Positions 1 to 8,988 are shown, counted from the first letter of the stretch. The stretch is 64,000 nt of DNA from CAYFWF01 sp964346815 (GCA_964346815.1 CAYFWF010000057.1:248001-312000), one strand, 5' to 3'. A program made the numbers and translations. The notes: generated by a model from the letters alone, not told the origin.

Positions 1-679
1 GGACAGCCGTGGCGCCTGCTTCGCGAATATGGTAGCCGCTTATGCTCATGGTGTTCCAGAGAGGGACGTTTTCATGACAAAAAGCCAGGATGTCCGTTAT
101 GATTTTCAAAGAAGGCTCAGGTGGATAGATATAGGTCCCCCTGGCTACATATTCCTTGAGTACGTCATTTTGGATGGTTCCTTTAAGTCTTTCCCAAGGA
201 ACCCCTCTGGTTTCGGCCAGGGCCAGATACATCGCGAGAATGATGACCGCCGTAGAATTTATGGTCATAGACACGCTGACTTTTTCGAGAGGAATGTCGG
301 CAAAGAGAACATCCATATCTTTCAGCGTATCGATAGCCACTCCGACCTTGCCTACTTCTCCCTCTGCAAGAGGATTATCGGAGTCGAGCCCGATCTGAGT
401 CGGGAGATCGAAAGCGACGCTCAATCCCGTCTGACCCTGTGATAGAAGGAAGCGGTACCGTTTGTTCGATTCTTCAGCGGTTGCGAAACCGGCATATTGG
501 CGTATGGTCCAAAGCCTTCCCCTGTACATATTGGGATAGATACCCCTGGTAAAGGGGAATTCGCCTGGCAGGCTTTGATATTTTTCAGGAAAAATATCAA
601 GGAGGTCCTTTTCTGTGTAGACGCTCTTGACCTCGAAACCAGAGGAAGTGAGGAATTTTTCTTTTCTCTCCTTATTCAT
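1..679 (-). CDS. Methylmalonyl-CoA mutase large subunit, N-terminal part (cut by left edge)
   Basis: Only the first 226 or so residues lie in the window; the gene runs off the left end. The protein interconverts methylmalonyl-CoA and succinyl-CoA by an adenosylcobalamin radical mechanism. Family motifs read directly on the minus strand include RGRLWTIRQYAGF, SVAFDLPTQ, TIQNDVLKEY and SISGYHIREAGA, in the order expected for the N-terminal TIM-barrel substrate domain. The ATG at 679 begins MNKERKEKFLTSSGF and lies 23 nt after the enolase stop, so the two may be co-transcribed. The B12-binding part would lie outside the window or in a separate small subunit. A B12-type importer is encoded 4-6 kb away on the same strand, which fits cofactor need. 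The related isobutyryl-CoA mutase cannot be fully excluded from this fragment. Confidence 0.93.
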   Translation of the reverse strand, partial: MNKERKEKFLTSSGFEVKSVYTEKDLLDIFPEKYQSLPGEFPFTRGIYPNMYRGRLWTIRQYAGFATAEESNKRYRFLLSQGQTGLSVAFDLPTQIGLDSDNPLAEGEVGKVGVAIDTLKDMDVLFADIPLEKVSVSMTINSTAVIILAMYLALAETRGVPWERLKGTIQNDVLKEYVARGTYIYPPEPSLKIITDILAFCHENVPLWNTMSISGYHIREAGATAV

Positions 680-702
680 GGTGTAGCTGAGGGTGTTATG
701 AG

Positions 703-2004
703 TTATGCCTGGCTGATAAGCCTAGAGAACGGCTGTGCTCCTGAATAGTGCCCTCTTGTGCCCAATTCATGCTCTATTTCCATGAGCCTGTTGTATTTTG
801 CGACTCTTTCACTTCGTGAAAGGGAACCCGTTTTGATCTGGCCAGCATCACAGGCAACACTCAAATCAGCGATAAAGGTATCTTCGGTTTCTCCTGAACG
901 ATGGGAGATAACGGCTGTATACCCTTTTTCCTGGGCATATTTTACTGTGTTCATGGTTTCGGTTAGCGTTCCAATTTGGTTCAGCTTGATCAGGATGGAA
1001 TTTCCGATTCCGTTTTCCACGCCTTTCTTGAACCTGTCCAGGTTCGTTACAAAGATGTCGTCACCGACAATTTGGATCTTCTTGCCCAGCTCTTCGGTCA
1101 GGATTTTCCAGCCCTCCCAGTCATCTTCATCAAATCCATCTTCTATGCTGATGATGGGATATTTCTCGATGAGTTCTTTATAGAAGGCAATCATCTGATC
1201 AATGGTTTTTTGTGACCCATCCGATTTCTTGAACACATATTTTCCGTCTGCGTAAAATTCTGAAGCAGCGACATCCAGGGCTAAAAATACATCTTTTCCA
1301 GGAACATAACCTGCTTTCTGGATGCTTTCGACGATGAGATCCAGTGCTTCCTGGTTGGATTTGAGGTTTGGGGCAAATCCCCCTTCATCTCCGACAGCCG
1401 TATTGTATCCTCTGCTTTTGAGAGCCGACTTCAGATGATGAAATATCTCTGCACCGATTCGGATGGATTCGGTGCAATTCGATGCCCCTGAGGGGACGAT
1501 CATGAACTCCTGGATATCCACATTGTTGTCTGCATGCGAACCGCCGTTGAGGATGTTGATAAGAGGTGCTGGCAGAGCGTATTCCTCCCTTTTTCTCAAA
1601 TAGGCGTACAGGGGCATATCCATTTCACATGCGGCAGCCTGGGCGATGGACATAGAGACGGAAAGAATGGCATTAGCCCCCAGTTTGCTCTTGTTTGGTG
1701 TGCCGTCCAGAAGGATGAGCTTTCTGTCGATTTCTTCCTGCCCCAGCGCATCCAATCCGATTATTTCGGGAGCGATGATGTCCACGACATGGGAGACTGC
1801 CTTGAGAACGCCTTTTCCCAAATAACGGGACGCATCCCCATCTCTCAGCTCCAATGCTTCATGCTTGCCTGTGGAGGCTCCAGAGGGAACCGAGCTTTTT
1901 CCTTCCGCTCCCGAAGCGAGAGTTATCCACGTTCTAATTGTTGGGTTTCCCCTTGAATCCAATATTTCTTTAGCTTTGACTTCTGTGATTGTGGTTTTAG
2001 ACAT
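703..2004 (-). CDS. eno: Enolase
   Basis: Glycolytic enzyme converting 2-phosphoglycerate to phosphoenolpyruvate in the cytoplasm. The 433-aa length is standard. Seen: N-terminal ILDSRGNPT, the SGASTG loop, GAVSHRSGE-like segment AVISHRSGETEDTF, SIEDGFDEDD with the metal-binding Asp/Glu, and ILIKLNQIGTL. The C-terminal RYNRL-type segment (VAKYNRLMEIE) is intact. The ATG at 2004 gives the conserved TITEVKAKEILDSRG start. A weak promoter-like pair (TTGTAA, 16 nt, TAAATT; 2023-2050 on the minus strand) lies just upstream, without a clear Shine-Dalgarno. The gene precedes the mutase gene by 23 nt. Its phosphoenolpyruvate product feeds the PTS relay encoded further along the window. Confidence 0.98.
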   Translation of the reverse strand: MSKTTITEVKAKEILDSRGNPTIRTWITLASGAEGKSSVPSGASTGKHEALELRDGDASRYLGKGVLKAVSHVVDIIAPEIIGLDALGQEEIDRKLILLDGTPNKSKLGANAILSVSMSIAQAAACEMDMPLYAYLRKREEYALPAPLINILNGGSHADNNVDIQEFMIVPSGASNCTESIRIGAEIFHHLKSALKSRGYNTAVGDEGGFAPNLKSNQEALDLIVESIQKAGYVPGKDVFLALDVAASEFYADGKYVFKKSDGSQKTIDQMIAFYKELIEKYPIISIEDGFDEDDWEGWKILTEELGKKIQIVGDDIFVTNLDRFKKGVENGIGNSILIKLNQIGTLTETMNTVKYAQEKGYTAVISHRSGETEDTFIADLSVACDAGQIKTGSLSRSERVAKYNRLMEIEHELGTRGHYSGAQPFSRLISQA

Positions 2005-2078
2005 TTCGTTTGGCCGATTCTAAATTTATTGCAGAAAAGTCGGTTTACAAATAAATACACGCGTGTTTAGTCCAATAA

Positions 2079-2405
2079 CTACTTGCCTTCTTCTGTTTCC
2101 CCTTTTTCCGTTTCTTGAGGTTTTTTGGCAAGCTCTTGCTTCTTTTTCTCGACGAAGTCTTTTATAGCATCTATACCCTCAGTGGTTTTGTCCCTGACAA
2201 CTTTCATCCCTTTCTCCGCTTCTTTAGCTATTTTGTCATAGCCTTCCTTCGCCTTTTCTCCTGTCTGAGCCGCTCTCTCTTGGATTTTTTTCCTGGTCTC
2301 CTCTCCGCTTGCCGGAGCCAACAGGATTCCCAGGATAAAGCCAGTAGCTGTTCCCAACAGGAACGATAGCGTGACTTCTAAAGCACCAGATGGTTTATCT
2401 GACAT
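2079..2405 (-). CDS. YtxH-type small membrane protein
   Basis: A 108-aa protein with one membrane segment at about residues 9-30 (LSFLLGTATGFILGILLAP) followed by a long, highly charged Lys/Glu helix to the C-terminus. This is the layout of YtxH (PF12732) proteins, whose function is not firmly known and which are often linked with envelope stress. The start overlaps the end of the upstream DUF948-type gene by 11 nt, so the pair is translationally coupled. YtxG/YtxH pairs of this type are known in Bacillus. The C-terminal tail has alternating KPQETEKGE-type residues, probably disordered. Confidence 0.82.
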   Translation of the reverse strand: MSDKPSGALEVTLSFLLGTATGFILGILLAPASGEETRKKIQERAAQTGEKAKEGYDKIAKEAEKGMKVVRDKTTEGIDAIKDFVEKKKQELAKKPQETEKGETEEGK

Positions 2406-2766
2406 TTTTTTCCTCCTTGCGTTTTTTCATTTTCCGCCAACCCAGCCGGATCAATGGAAAAAGAAAAGGCCAGTATTTCGACGAAGGCCTCAAGATTTTC
2501 GTGGTCAGGAACCAGGCGAATTCAGAAATACTGATTGCTGTTTTTTTCGAGGCTTCGAGCAATTCGCCCACATCATCGATCTTTGCTTGGGCACGCAGAC
2601 TCGTTTCTTTCAAGTTCTCGACGAGAGCTTTTGTCTCGACGAGAGTTAACTCTGCCTCTCGGGCTGTCTTGCGGAGCTGGATCAGGAAGATGACCAGGAA
2701 AGTGACGGCGACGACGACAGCGATGGTGATGACAAGAAATAAGAATTGGTTGAGGGTTAACGGCAT
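2395..2766 (-). CDS. DUF948 (YtxG-type) small membrane protein
   Basis: A 123-aa protein with an N-terminal membrane helix (about residues 8-31) and a following coiled-coil region (TLVETKALVENLKETSLRAQ), which matches the DUF948 family in layout. Function is not known. It overlaps the YtxH-type gene downstream, and the two probably act together at the inner membrane. A promoter-like TTGACA-17 nt-TATCTA lies directly upstream, with the -10 hexamer ending 9 nt before the ATG at 2766. The mRNA would therefore be almost leaderless, and no Shine-Dalgarno is seen. Confidence 0.75.
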   Translation of the reverse strand: MPLTLNQFLFLVITIAVVVAVTFLVIFLIQLRKTAREAELTLVETKALVENLKETSLRAQAKIDDVGELLEASKKTAISISEFAWFLTTKILRPSSKYWPFLFPLIRLGWRKMKKRKEEKNVR

Positions 2767-2775
2767 TGTAATACA

Positions 2776-2804
2776 TAGATAAAATAAAAACCCGATTTTG
2801 TCAA
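2776..2804 (-). promoter_or_regulatory. Sigma-70 type promoter, leaderless geometry
   Basis: On the minus strand TTGACA (2799-2804), a 17-nt spacer and TATCTA (2776-2781). The ATG at 2766 begins 9 nt after the -10 hexamer, so transcription would start within about 3 nt of the codon. The -35 is perfect; the -10 is weak. Confidence 0.55.
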
Positions 2805-2831
2805 ATGATAGAAAGGAGACGCGTTCTTGCT

Positions 2832-3410
2832 TTACTTCCAGAGAATTTTTTGAACGTTTCTAAGATCATGCTCATTGGCAATTCTTTCAAGGAGTCGGGG
2901 AAAATCTTCCTCCCTTCTGGATTCGATAGCCTCCTCCCATTCCCTGAGTGACGGTGAAGATTTAAAGTCATAGTCTTTTTTCAACAGCCGGTTGACACCT
3001 CGAAATGCCTGCCAGTGGGTGACCATCATGAGAGCCAGGACTCCAAAAAAGACATTGGGACCGGGCAGCAAAGCCGCCAGTCCGCTTATGGGAAGGAGAA
3101 GGGCCTCTCCTATGAGGAAAAATATGTGTCTCGTTCGCTGACGCTGCAGGTAGAAGAAGAAACGGTGCGTTATTTTATGTTCGTCACAGCGGCCAGAATG
3201 TAAAATCTCGATACACTTGTCCTTCGAATGGAGGACCTTTTCAAATGCCTGCTCCTGTACCAGAGTCCTCTGAGGCAGGAGCATGAGTTTCTGTCGGGCT
3301 TCATCCCAGATTTTTTTCCAGCGGGAAAATTTAACCTGAATTTTATGAACAGGTTCGGTAGAGAAATATCTGTATTTTTTGCGGTAGTCTTTCACAAAGA
3401 AAAAGCGCAT
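2832..3410 (-). CDS. Unrecognised membrane protein with LLPGPN motif
   Basis: A 192-aa protein I cannot assign with certainty. Residues 1-85 are basic and hydrophilic with aromatic runs. Two hydrophobic stretches follow (IFFLIGEALLLPISGLAALL and VFFGVLALMMVTHW) separated by LLPGPNVFFG, and the C-terminus is charged. The LPGPN turn between two hydrophobic segments recalls the Mit_KHE1 family (mitochondrial K+/H+ exchange-related), but that is from memory and unverified. It lies 93 nt after the importer permease gene on the same strand and may be read with it. The start at 3410 (MRFFFVKDYRKK) is supported by the Lys/Arg-rich N-terminus only. Confidence 0.7.
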   Translation of the reverse strand: MRFFFVKDYRKKYRYFSTEPVHKIQVKFSRWKKIWDEARQKLMLLPQRTLVQEQAFEKVLHSKDKCIEILHSGRCDEHKITHRFFFYLQRQRTRHIFFLIGEALLLPISGLAALLPGPNVFFGVLALMMVTHWQAFRGVNRLLKKDYDFKSSPSLREWEEAIESRREEDFPRLLERIANEHDLRNVQKILWK

Positions 3411-3503
3411 TTTTACCTATTTTATCAATTCGCCGAGCTGGTGGGAACATCCTATCAGTTATTAATGGCGGAAGAAAGCAAATCCTGTACCGAAGGGCTG
3501 AAT

Positions 3504-4496
3504 TTATCTCTGCTGGTTGAGCAGGTAGATGAAGAAGGGAGCGCCTACGATGGCAGTGATGATGCCTATCGGCAGCTCAGAGCCGTAGAGGATGGTTCTG
3601 GCGAGAAGATCACAAAACATCAGGAAAACGCCACCCGTGAAAGAGGAATAAATGAACAAATATCTATGGTCGGGACCGATGAGAATTCTGACCCAATGAG
3701 GGACGATCAATCCGACAAATCCGATGATCCCGCTGACGGATACGGAGGATGCGGCCAGAAGTGTGGAGACAGCCAGAAAAATTTTCCTTACCCGGTTCAC
3801 CGGACACCCGAGAGACTGCGCCGTTTCATCTCCCAGTATGAGAAGATTCATATCTTTGGCATACCATTGGGAAACGAAGAAACTGAAGATGAGGTAGAAG
3901 GAAACAACCCGTATTTGGCTCCAATCAGAGAGCTGGAAGCTTCCAAGGAGCCAATAGACTGCCTGTTCGAAGGACTCTGATTTAAAAAAGATGAGAAACG
4001 ATGTCAGGGAAGAAGCCAGGGCTCCGGCCGCGATTCCTGTGAGAAGAAGGGTTTCCACCTTGAAAATTCCTTTCTTCTGCGAGAGGAGATAAACCAAAGA
4101 GACGATGGCGAATCCCGATCCGAAAGCAAAAACACTCTGTAGCGAGAAGCCGAAGAGGGTGAAGTTAAGCCCTAGGAACAGTGCCAGGACTGCACCAAAG
4201 GAAGCTCCCGAAGAAACCCCCACCACGAAGGGGCCCGCCATGGGGTTTTGGAAGTAACCCTGCAGAATCGCTCCAGAAAGGGAGAGGCTTGCTCCGACCA
4301 AGAAAGCCAGCAGGGCACGGGAGAGCCGGAGTTGAATGAAGATCTTGGCATGAGTTTGATCCGAGTGGAAAAGGAAATCCAGAAGATCTATAAAACCTGT
4401 TTCGACCGATCCTTTCGTCATCGAAAGACAGAATCCAGCCAGCAGCAGGAGAAGAAGAACGAAGAGCAGCTGCAGCCTTTTTTTCTGAGGCCTCAT
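3504..4496 (-). CDS. FecCD-family ABC importer permease (BtuC type)
   Basis: Inner-membrane permease of a type II ABC importer for cobalamin, haem or siderophores. The 330-aa length fits. Family motifs seen: LRLSRALLAFLVGASLSLSG near residues 52-71, QGYFQNPMAGPFVVGVSSGA, and GIIGFVGLIVPHWVRILIGPDHR near the C-terminus, with about ten hydrophobic helices. Its start overlaps the stop of the substrate-binding protein gene by 4 nt (ATGA type), giving the operon order ATPase, binding protein, permease. Substrate is inferred to be B12 because a methylmalonyl-CoA mutase gene is nearby; an iron chelate remains possible. Confidence 0.9.
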   Translation of the reverse strand: MRPQKKRLQLLFVLLLLLLAGFCLSMTKGSVETGFIDLLDFLFHSDQTHAKIFIQLRLSRALLAFLVGASLSLSGAILQGYFQNPMAGPFVVGVSSGASFGAVLALFLGLNFTLFGFSLQSVFAFGSGFAIVSLVYLLSQKKGIFKVETLLLTGIAAGALASSLTSFLIFFKSESFEQAVYWLLGSFQLSDWSQIRVVSFYLIFSFFVSQWYAKDMNLLILGDETAQSLGCPVNRVRKIFLAVSTLLAASSVSVSGIIGFVGLIVPHWVRILIGPDHRYLFIYSSFTGGVFLMFCDLLARTILYGSELPIGIITAIVGAPFFIYLLNQQR

Positions 4497-5401
4497 CGGA
4501 AATTCCTGAAAAAATTCGGATGAAGAATTCGGGAAAGCTGTTCGAAGGCCCTGAAAATTCGAGGCCCCGGCCGGGTGACCAGATCCTCGTCGAGGTAATG
4601 GATATTTTTTCTCCTAACCGCTAGAGTGCTCTCGAGATGTGCCTCCTGGATGAACCATTTTTTAATCTCGGAAAAATTTTTCTGCGACTTGGTGATGATG
4701 ACGATATGCTCAGGATTCTGATGTAAGATCTCTTCCAAGTTATAAGCGAGCCATGCTCTCGGTGTATCACCGGCGATGTTCAATCCTTTGGCCTTATTGA
4801 CAAGATCATTCAGAAAGCTGTCTCTGCCACAGGTCCAGAGGCCCTTCCCGTGTATATTCACATAGACTCTGGGAATATATTGAACACTCGCTAAGCGATC
4901 GAGTACTCTTCTGTATTTTTTATTCAGTTCATCGATAAGAGAAGCAGCGGCCTTTTCTCTAAAGGTGATGCCTCCAATCCTCTGAATGAGAGAGAAAACG
5001 GACTCCAGGGTCGATCCCTGTTCCAAGACAAAGACAGAAAGCTGGAGGTCCTCGAGGCGGTGGATAAGCCTCAAAGGGTTGCCTCTGAAGGCTATGACGA
5101 GATCTGGATGGAGAGAGACCACTTTTTCCAGATCAGGATCTACCATTCCTCCAATTTTTTCCTTTTTCTGAGCCTGCCGGGGGTAATCGCAATAGCGTGT
5201 GACTCCGACAATATTCTTCTCCAGCCCAAGGGCAAAAAGTATCTCGGTGATGTTGGGGGCCAAGGAGACGATTCGTTGTGGCGGGTCGGTCAAAACATGA
5301 GGATGACCGAGATCATCGGTTATGACTCTTTCTTGACCTCTGGTGATGACAGCGGAATGTATCAGCACCAGGAAGAAAACAAAGATATTGTATCGATTCA
5401 T
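4493..5401 (-). CDS. Periplasmic substrate-binding protein, BtuF/FecB type
   Basis: A 302-aa exported binding protein for the importer encoded on either side. It has a hydrophobic signal sequence at residues 2-20, then the family start RIVSLAPNITEILFALGL and VGVTRYCDYP, which is typical of BtuF-like proteins. The C-terminal lobe carries WLAYNLEEIL and the VTRPGPRIFRAFEQL ending seen in cobalamin-type binding proteins. No lipobox is visible, so it is probably a soluble periplasmic protein. It overlaps the ATPase gene upstream and the permease gene downstream by 4 nt each. B12 is the preferred ligand by context. Confidence 0.88.
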   Translation of the reverse strand: MNRYNIFVFFLVLIHSAVITRGQERVITDDLGHPHVLTDPPQRIVSLAPNITEILFALGLEKNIVGVTRYCDYPRQAQKKEKIGGMVDPDLEKVVSLHPDLVIAFRGNPLRLIHRLEDLQLSVFVLEQGSTLESVFSLIQRIGGITFREKAAASLIDELNKKYRRVLDRLASVQYIPRVYVNIHGKGLWTCGRDSFLNDLVNKAKGLNIAGDTPRAWLAYNLEEILHQNPEHIVIITKSQKNFSEIKKWFIQEAHLESTLAVRRKNIHYLDEDLVTRPGPRIFRAFEQLSRILHPNFFRNFR

Positions 5402-6192
5402 CTGAATTCTGGCTTCTGGAACGTGAGGGAGACTTCGGGGAGACCCGAATGCAAGTGTTCCCTGATATCCACATCGGCCTGGAAGACCTCTCTAATGTTT
5501 TTTTTGGTGACAAGTTCCCTAGGATGTCCAAGAGAATGAATTTTGCCGTCTTTGAGGAAGAGAAGTCTCTGGCTGAAAGGAACCGCGAGGTTTATGTTGT
5601 GTTCGGCCGCGAGAATAGTTTTTCCCTTTTCTTCTTGAAGCCTTTTGAGTATGTGATAGATATCCATCTGGTAGCTGATATCGAGATGGGAACTGGGCTC
5701 ATCGAGGAAAAGGAGGGGAGTATCTTGAGCCAAAGCTCTGGCGATGAAGACTCGTTGTCTTTCCCCGCCGCTGAGATGAGCGATTTTTTTCTTTCTTAAA
5801 TGGGAGATTTCAGTCAGATCCATGATCTCCTGTATGAGATCCATATCCCCGGATGAAGCCCCCATGATTTTTCCTTGATGGACGTAGCGTCCCATAAGAA
5901 CAATTTCTATCACAGTGAATGCGAACGAAGGAGTGAATAACTGCGGAACGCAGGCAATAAGTCTGGCGGTTTCTCGCGGCTTCAATGAGAAAAGATTTTT
6001 TCCATTGACCTTGACTTCTCCTGACACTCCGCTCAAAAGACCTTGAACAGCCTTAATAAGGGTACTTTTTCCGGATCCATTCCGGCCCAGGATGGACAGA
6101 AACTCTCCTTTGTTCAGTGAAAAAGTGATGTCATGAATGACATTTCCATTTCCATAGCCTGCACAAAGGTCTGAGACTTCCAAAATTGCCAT
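5398..6192 (-). CDS. ABC importer ATPase (BtuD/FecE type)
   Basis: Cytoplasmic ATPase that powers the importer; 264 aa. Seen: Walker A GRNGSGKST (residues 36-44), a Q-loop around VPQL, signature LSGGERQ (140-146), Walker B LLFLDEPSSHLD and the switch His in AAEHNINLA. This is the first gene of the three-gene transporter unit. The ATG at 6192 opens the unit, and the upstream 300 nt hold a small palindrome but no recognisable cobalamin riboswitch. The BtuD/FecE class cannot be split further from the sequence alone. Confidence 0.93.
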   Translation of the reverse strand: MAILEVSDLCAGYGNGNVIHDITFSLNKGEFLSILGRNGSGKSTLIKAVQGLLSGVSGEVKVNGKNLFSLKPRETARLIACVPQLFTPSFAFTVIEIVLMGRYVHQGKIMGASSGDMDLIQEIMDLTEISHLRKKKIAHLSGGERQRVFIARALAQDTPLLFLDEPSSHLDISYQMDIYHILKRLQEEKGKTILAAEHNINLAVPFSQRLLFLKDGKIHSLGHPRELVTKKNIREVFQADVDIREHLHSGLPEVSLTFQKPEFR

Positions 6193-6495
6193 AGCTTTAC
6201 CTGAATGAATACGCTATCTATTCTTTTTCATTTGGTTCTCGCCTGTCAAGGGGGAGAAGACCGAGAAGCATCTTTATCTCCATGATGTGAGCATCTCCAA
6301 AGCCCTGATCGAAGAAGATACAGAGACGCCATCCGCAGCTCCTTGACTTTTGGATAGGAGAAATCTAATATTTAGAATTGAGCGTCCGTTAATCCTCCGC
6401 TTCATTTTCTGACAGAATCCTAACATTCAAGAGGTTGGAATAGAGGAAAAAAGAGAGGAATGTAAGGGGAGAAGGCAGGAGCGTTAGAGGCAGTC
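6193..6495. other. Divergent intergenic region between importer operon and leuS
   Basis: About 300 nt between divergent units. A 13-nt perfect palindrome (TCTAA-TAT-TTAGA, 6364-6376) lies near the middle and could be an operator or part of a promoter. On the minus strand TTAACG-16 nt-TATTAG overlaps it and might start the importer mRNA, leaving a leader of about 160 nt. An open minus-strand stretch of 49 codons ends at 6214; it looks protein-like but has no start. No B12 riboswitch core motifs were found. Confidence 0.4.
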
Positions 6496-8973
6496 ATGAC
6501 CGACGAATACAACTTTGATCGAATCGAAAAAAAGTGGCAAAAGATATGGGACGAGAGGGAAACATTTGCTTTTTGTGAGGATCCGCAGAAGACAAAATAT
6601 TATTGCTTGGAAATGTATCCCTATCCCTCGGGCCGTATCCATATGGGCCAGGTGCGCAATTATACGATTGGGGATGTGATCGCCCGCTATTGGATGATGA
6701 AGGGATTCAATGTCCTGCATCCTATAGGCTGGGATGCCTTGGGTATGCCTGCGGAGAACGCTGCCATAACCCAAGGAATCCATCCTCAAAAATGGACCCT
6801 CGATAATATCTCTCGTATGAAGTTGCAGCTAAAAAGACTTGGATTCAGCTATGATTGGTCCAGGGAAGTGAACACTTGCCTTCCCGAGTATTATAGGTGG
6901 AACCAATGGATTTTTCTGAAGATGTTTGACCGGGGCTTGGCCTACAGGAAAAAGAGTTGGGTCAATTGGTGTTCCTCCTGCCAAACCGTTTTGGCCAACG
7001 AACAGGTCATAGGAGAGAAGTGCTGGCGTTGTGATTCGGAGGTGAAGCAGAAAGAGATGGAACAATGGTTTTTGAGGATAACGGATTATGCAGAAGAACT
7101 TCTTTCGGGACACGGATTGCTGCAAAAATGGCCCGAACATGTCCTCCTGATGCAGAAGAATTGGATCGGGAAGAGTACAGGCGGACGCATCATCTTCCCC
7201 ATCAAAGGGTCTGATAGGAGTATCGAGGTTTTTACGACTCGAGTAGACACAATATTCGGGGCAACCTTTATAGCCCTGTCTCCTGAACATCCTCTTGCCA
7301 AAGAGTTGGTCGCCGATTCCGACCGATGCGGGGAATTGACAGATTGGATTGAAAAGAGCACAAAAGAGCAGAGGCTTCGAAAGGATCCGGAAGAGATCGA
7401 GAAGGAGGGAATAGACACGGGCAAAAAGGCGGTTAACCCCTTCACGAAAGAGGAAATTCCCATTTGGGTTTCCAACTATGTCTTAATGGAATACGGCACA
7501 GGCGCCATAATGGCCGTACCTGCTCATGACCAGCGAGATTTTGAATTTGCCAAAAAATATTCTTTGCCTGTCAAGGTCGTCATCGTTCCTGAAGGAGAAT
7601 CTCCTTCCGAGAAGCTGGAGGAAGCCTTTGTAGGAAAAGGAATGGTCGTGAATTCCGATGTTTTTTCCGGATTACCTTCCGATGAAGCTTCAGAACGGAT
7701 GATAAAATTTGCTGAGGAAAAAGGGTTTGGACAGAAGAGCACGCTCTATCGACTTCGGGATTGGGGTGTTTCCCGCCAGCGGTACTGGGGTACTCCGATT
7801 CCTGTCATCTACTGCAAGACCTGTGGAATCGTTGGAGTTCCCTATGAAGAATTGCCGGTTACTCTTCCCCAAAATGTGGAATTTACCGGGGGGGAGGGTT
7901 CTCCGTTAGAGACCGCAAAATATTTTGTGCAAACGAAATGTCCCGAATGCGGAGAAGAGGCCCGCCGGGAGACCGATACCATGGACACATTTTTCGATTC
8001 ATCCTGGTATCATTTTCGCTATTGTTCTCCCAAGGAGGAGAAGATGCCCTTCGACCCACAACCCGTGGATTACTGGCTGCCTGTGGATCTCTACATAGGA
8101 GGAGTTGAACACGCTATTCTCCATCTTATATATGCGCGATTTTTCTGTAAGCTTTTCAGAGATTTTGGACTGACCACAATCGATGAGCCTTTTCCGCGGC
8201 TTCTTGCCCAGGGAATGGTGACCAAGGACGGGGCCAAGATGTCCAAGTCAAAAGGAAATGTCGTGGATCCGGATGAAATGGTCAAAGAGTTTGGAGCCGA
8301 TACCTTGAGACTGTTCATCCTTTTCGCTTCTCCGCCCGAGAAGGAGTTTGCTTGGAATGAGAAGGGGATTGAGGGGTGTTTCCGGTTTCTGAATCGGCTT
8401 TGGACATTTTTTCAGGAAAACGTGGATCTTTTTGAGGAAGAGAGTCCCTCTCCGGCTGCTGAGGAAAGCGGGAGGATTCGCCGGGTGAGGATAAAGATGC
8501 ATCAAACGATCAGAAAGGTCACGGAAGATATCGAGAAAAGGTGCCATCTGAACACAGCTATCAGCACAATCATGGAATTCTTCAACATGATCAAAGCAGA
8601 AAGGGAGAGACTCAGGCAGAGCGAAGAAGGAAAGGGTTTATTGAGAAAGGCACTTGAAACGATCGCGCTTCTGCTTTCTGCTTTTGCTCCTCATATATGT
8701 GAAGAAATGTGGGAAAGAATGGGTCACAGAACGATTCTCGCACGATTCCCATGGCCTTTGTTTGACCCTCAATTGGCCAGGGAAGAGAAAGTGACCATCG
8801 TAGTACAAATTAACGGGAAGCTGAGAGAGAGATTCGAAGCAGATCGAGACACAGAGGAGGAACAGATCAAGGCAAAGGCCCTAAGTCTGGACAGAGTCAA
8901 AGATATCATCGGTGAACGAAAAGTGAAAACCGTGATCTATGTGAAGAATAAGCTGATCAATATCGTTCTTTAG
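6496..8973 (+). CDS. leuS: Leucyl-tRNA synthetase
   Basis: Class I aminoacyl-tRNA synthetase charging tRNA-Leu; 825 aa, normal for bacteria. Seen: HIGH-type motif YPSGRIHMGQVRNY at residues 43-56, a Cys4 zinc-like module (CSSCQTV...CWRCDSEV), the CP1 editing domain with TTRVDTIFGATF and GTGAIMAVPAHDQRD, the DTMDTFFDSSWY motif, and MSKSKGNVVDP near residue 582. The C-terminal anticodon-binding domain ends in the usual VNGKLRERF-type strand (QINGKLRERF). The start ATG at 6496 gives the typical Y-x-F-x-x-IEKKWQ opening. It heads the leuS-lptE-holA unit. Confidence 0.98.
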   Translation: MTDEYNFDRIEKKWQKIWDERETFAFCEDPQKTKYYCLEMYPYPSGRIHMGQVRNYTIGDVIARYWMMKGFNVLHPIGWDALGMPAENAAITQGIHPQKWTLDNISRMKLQLKRLGFSYDWSREVNTCLPEYYRWNQWIFLKMFDRGLAYRKKSWVNWCSSCQTVLANEQVIGEKCWRCDSEVKQKEMEQWFLRITDYAEELLSGHGLLQKWPEHVLLMQKNWIGKSTGGRIIFPIKGSDRSIEVFTTRVDTIFGATFIALSPEHPLAKELVADSDRCGELTDWIEKSTKEQRLRKDPEEIEKEGIDTGKKAVNPFTKEEIPIWVSNYVLMEYGTGAIMAVPAHDQRDFEFAKKYSLPVKVVIVPEGESPSEKLEEAFVGKGMVVNSDVFSGLPSDEASERMIKFAEEKGFGQKSTLYRLRDWGVSRQRYWGTPIPVIYCKTCGIVGVPYEELPVTLPQNVEFTGGEGSPLETAKYFVQTKCPECGEEARRETDTMDTFFDSSWYHFRYCSPKEEKMPFDPQPVDYWLPVDLYIGGVEHAILHLIYARFFCKLFRDFGLTTIDEPFPRLLAQGMVTKDGAKMSKSKGNVVDPDEMVKEFGADTLRLFILFASPPEKEFAWNEKGIEGCFRFLNRLWTFFQENVDLFEEESPSPAAEESGRIRRVRIKMHQTIRKVTEDIEKRCHLNTAISTIMEFFNMIKAERERLRQSEEGKGLLRKALETIALLLSAFAPHICEEMWERMGHRTILARFPWPLFDPQLAREEKVTIVVQINGKLRERFEADRDTEEEQIKAKALSLDRVKDIIGERKVKTVIYVKNKLINIVL

Positions 8974-8988
8974 TTTCATGGGGTGTGC

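Noticed and set aside
6193..6495. Cobalamin riboswitch before the importer genes
   Set aside because: A segment AAGTCAAGGAGCTGCGG faintly recalls the B12 box, but the conserved GCCACTG and GCAACTG elements are absent.
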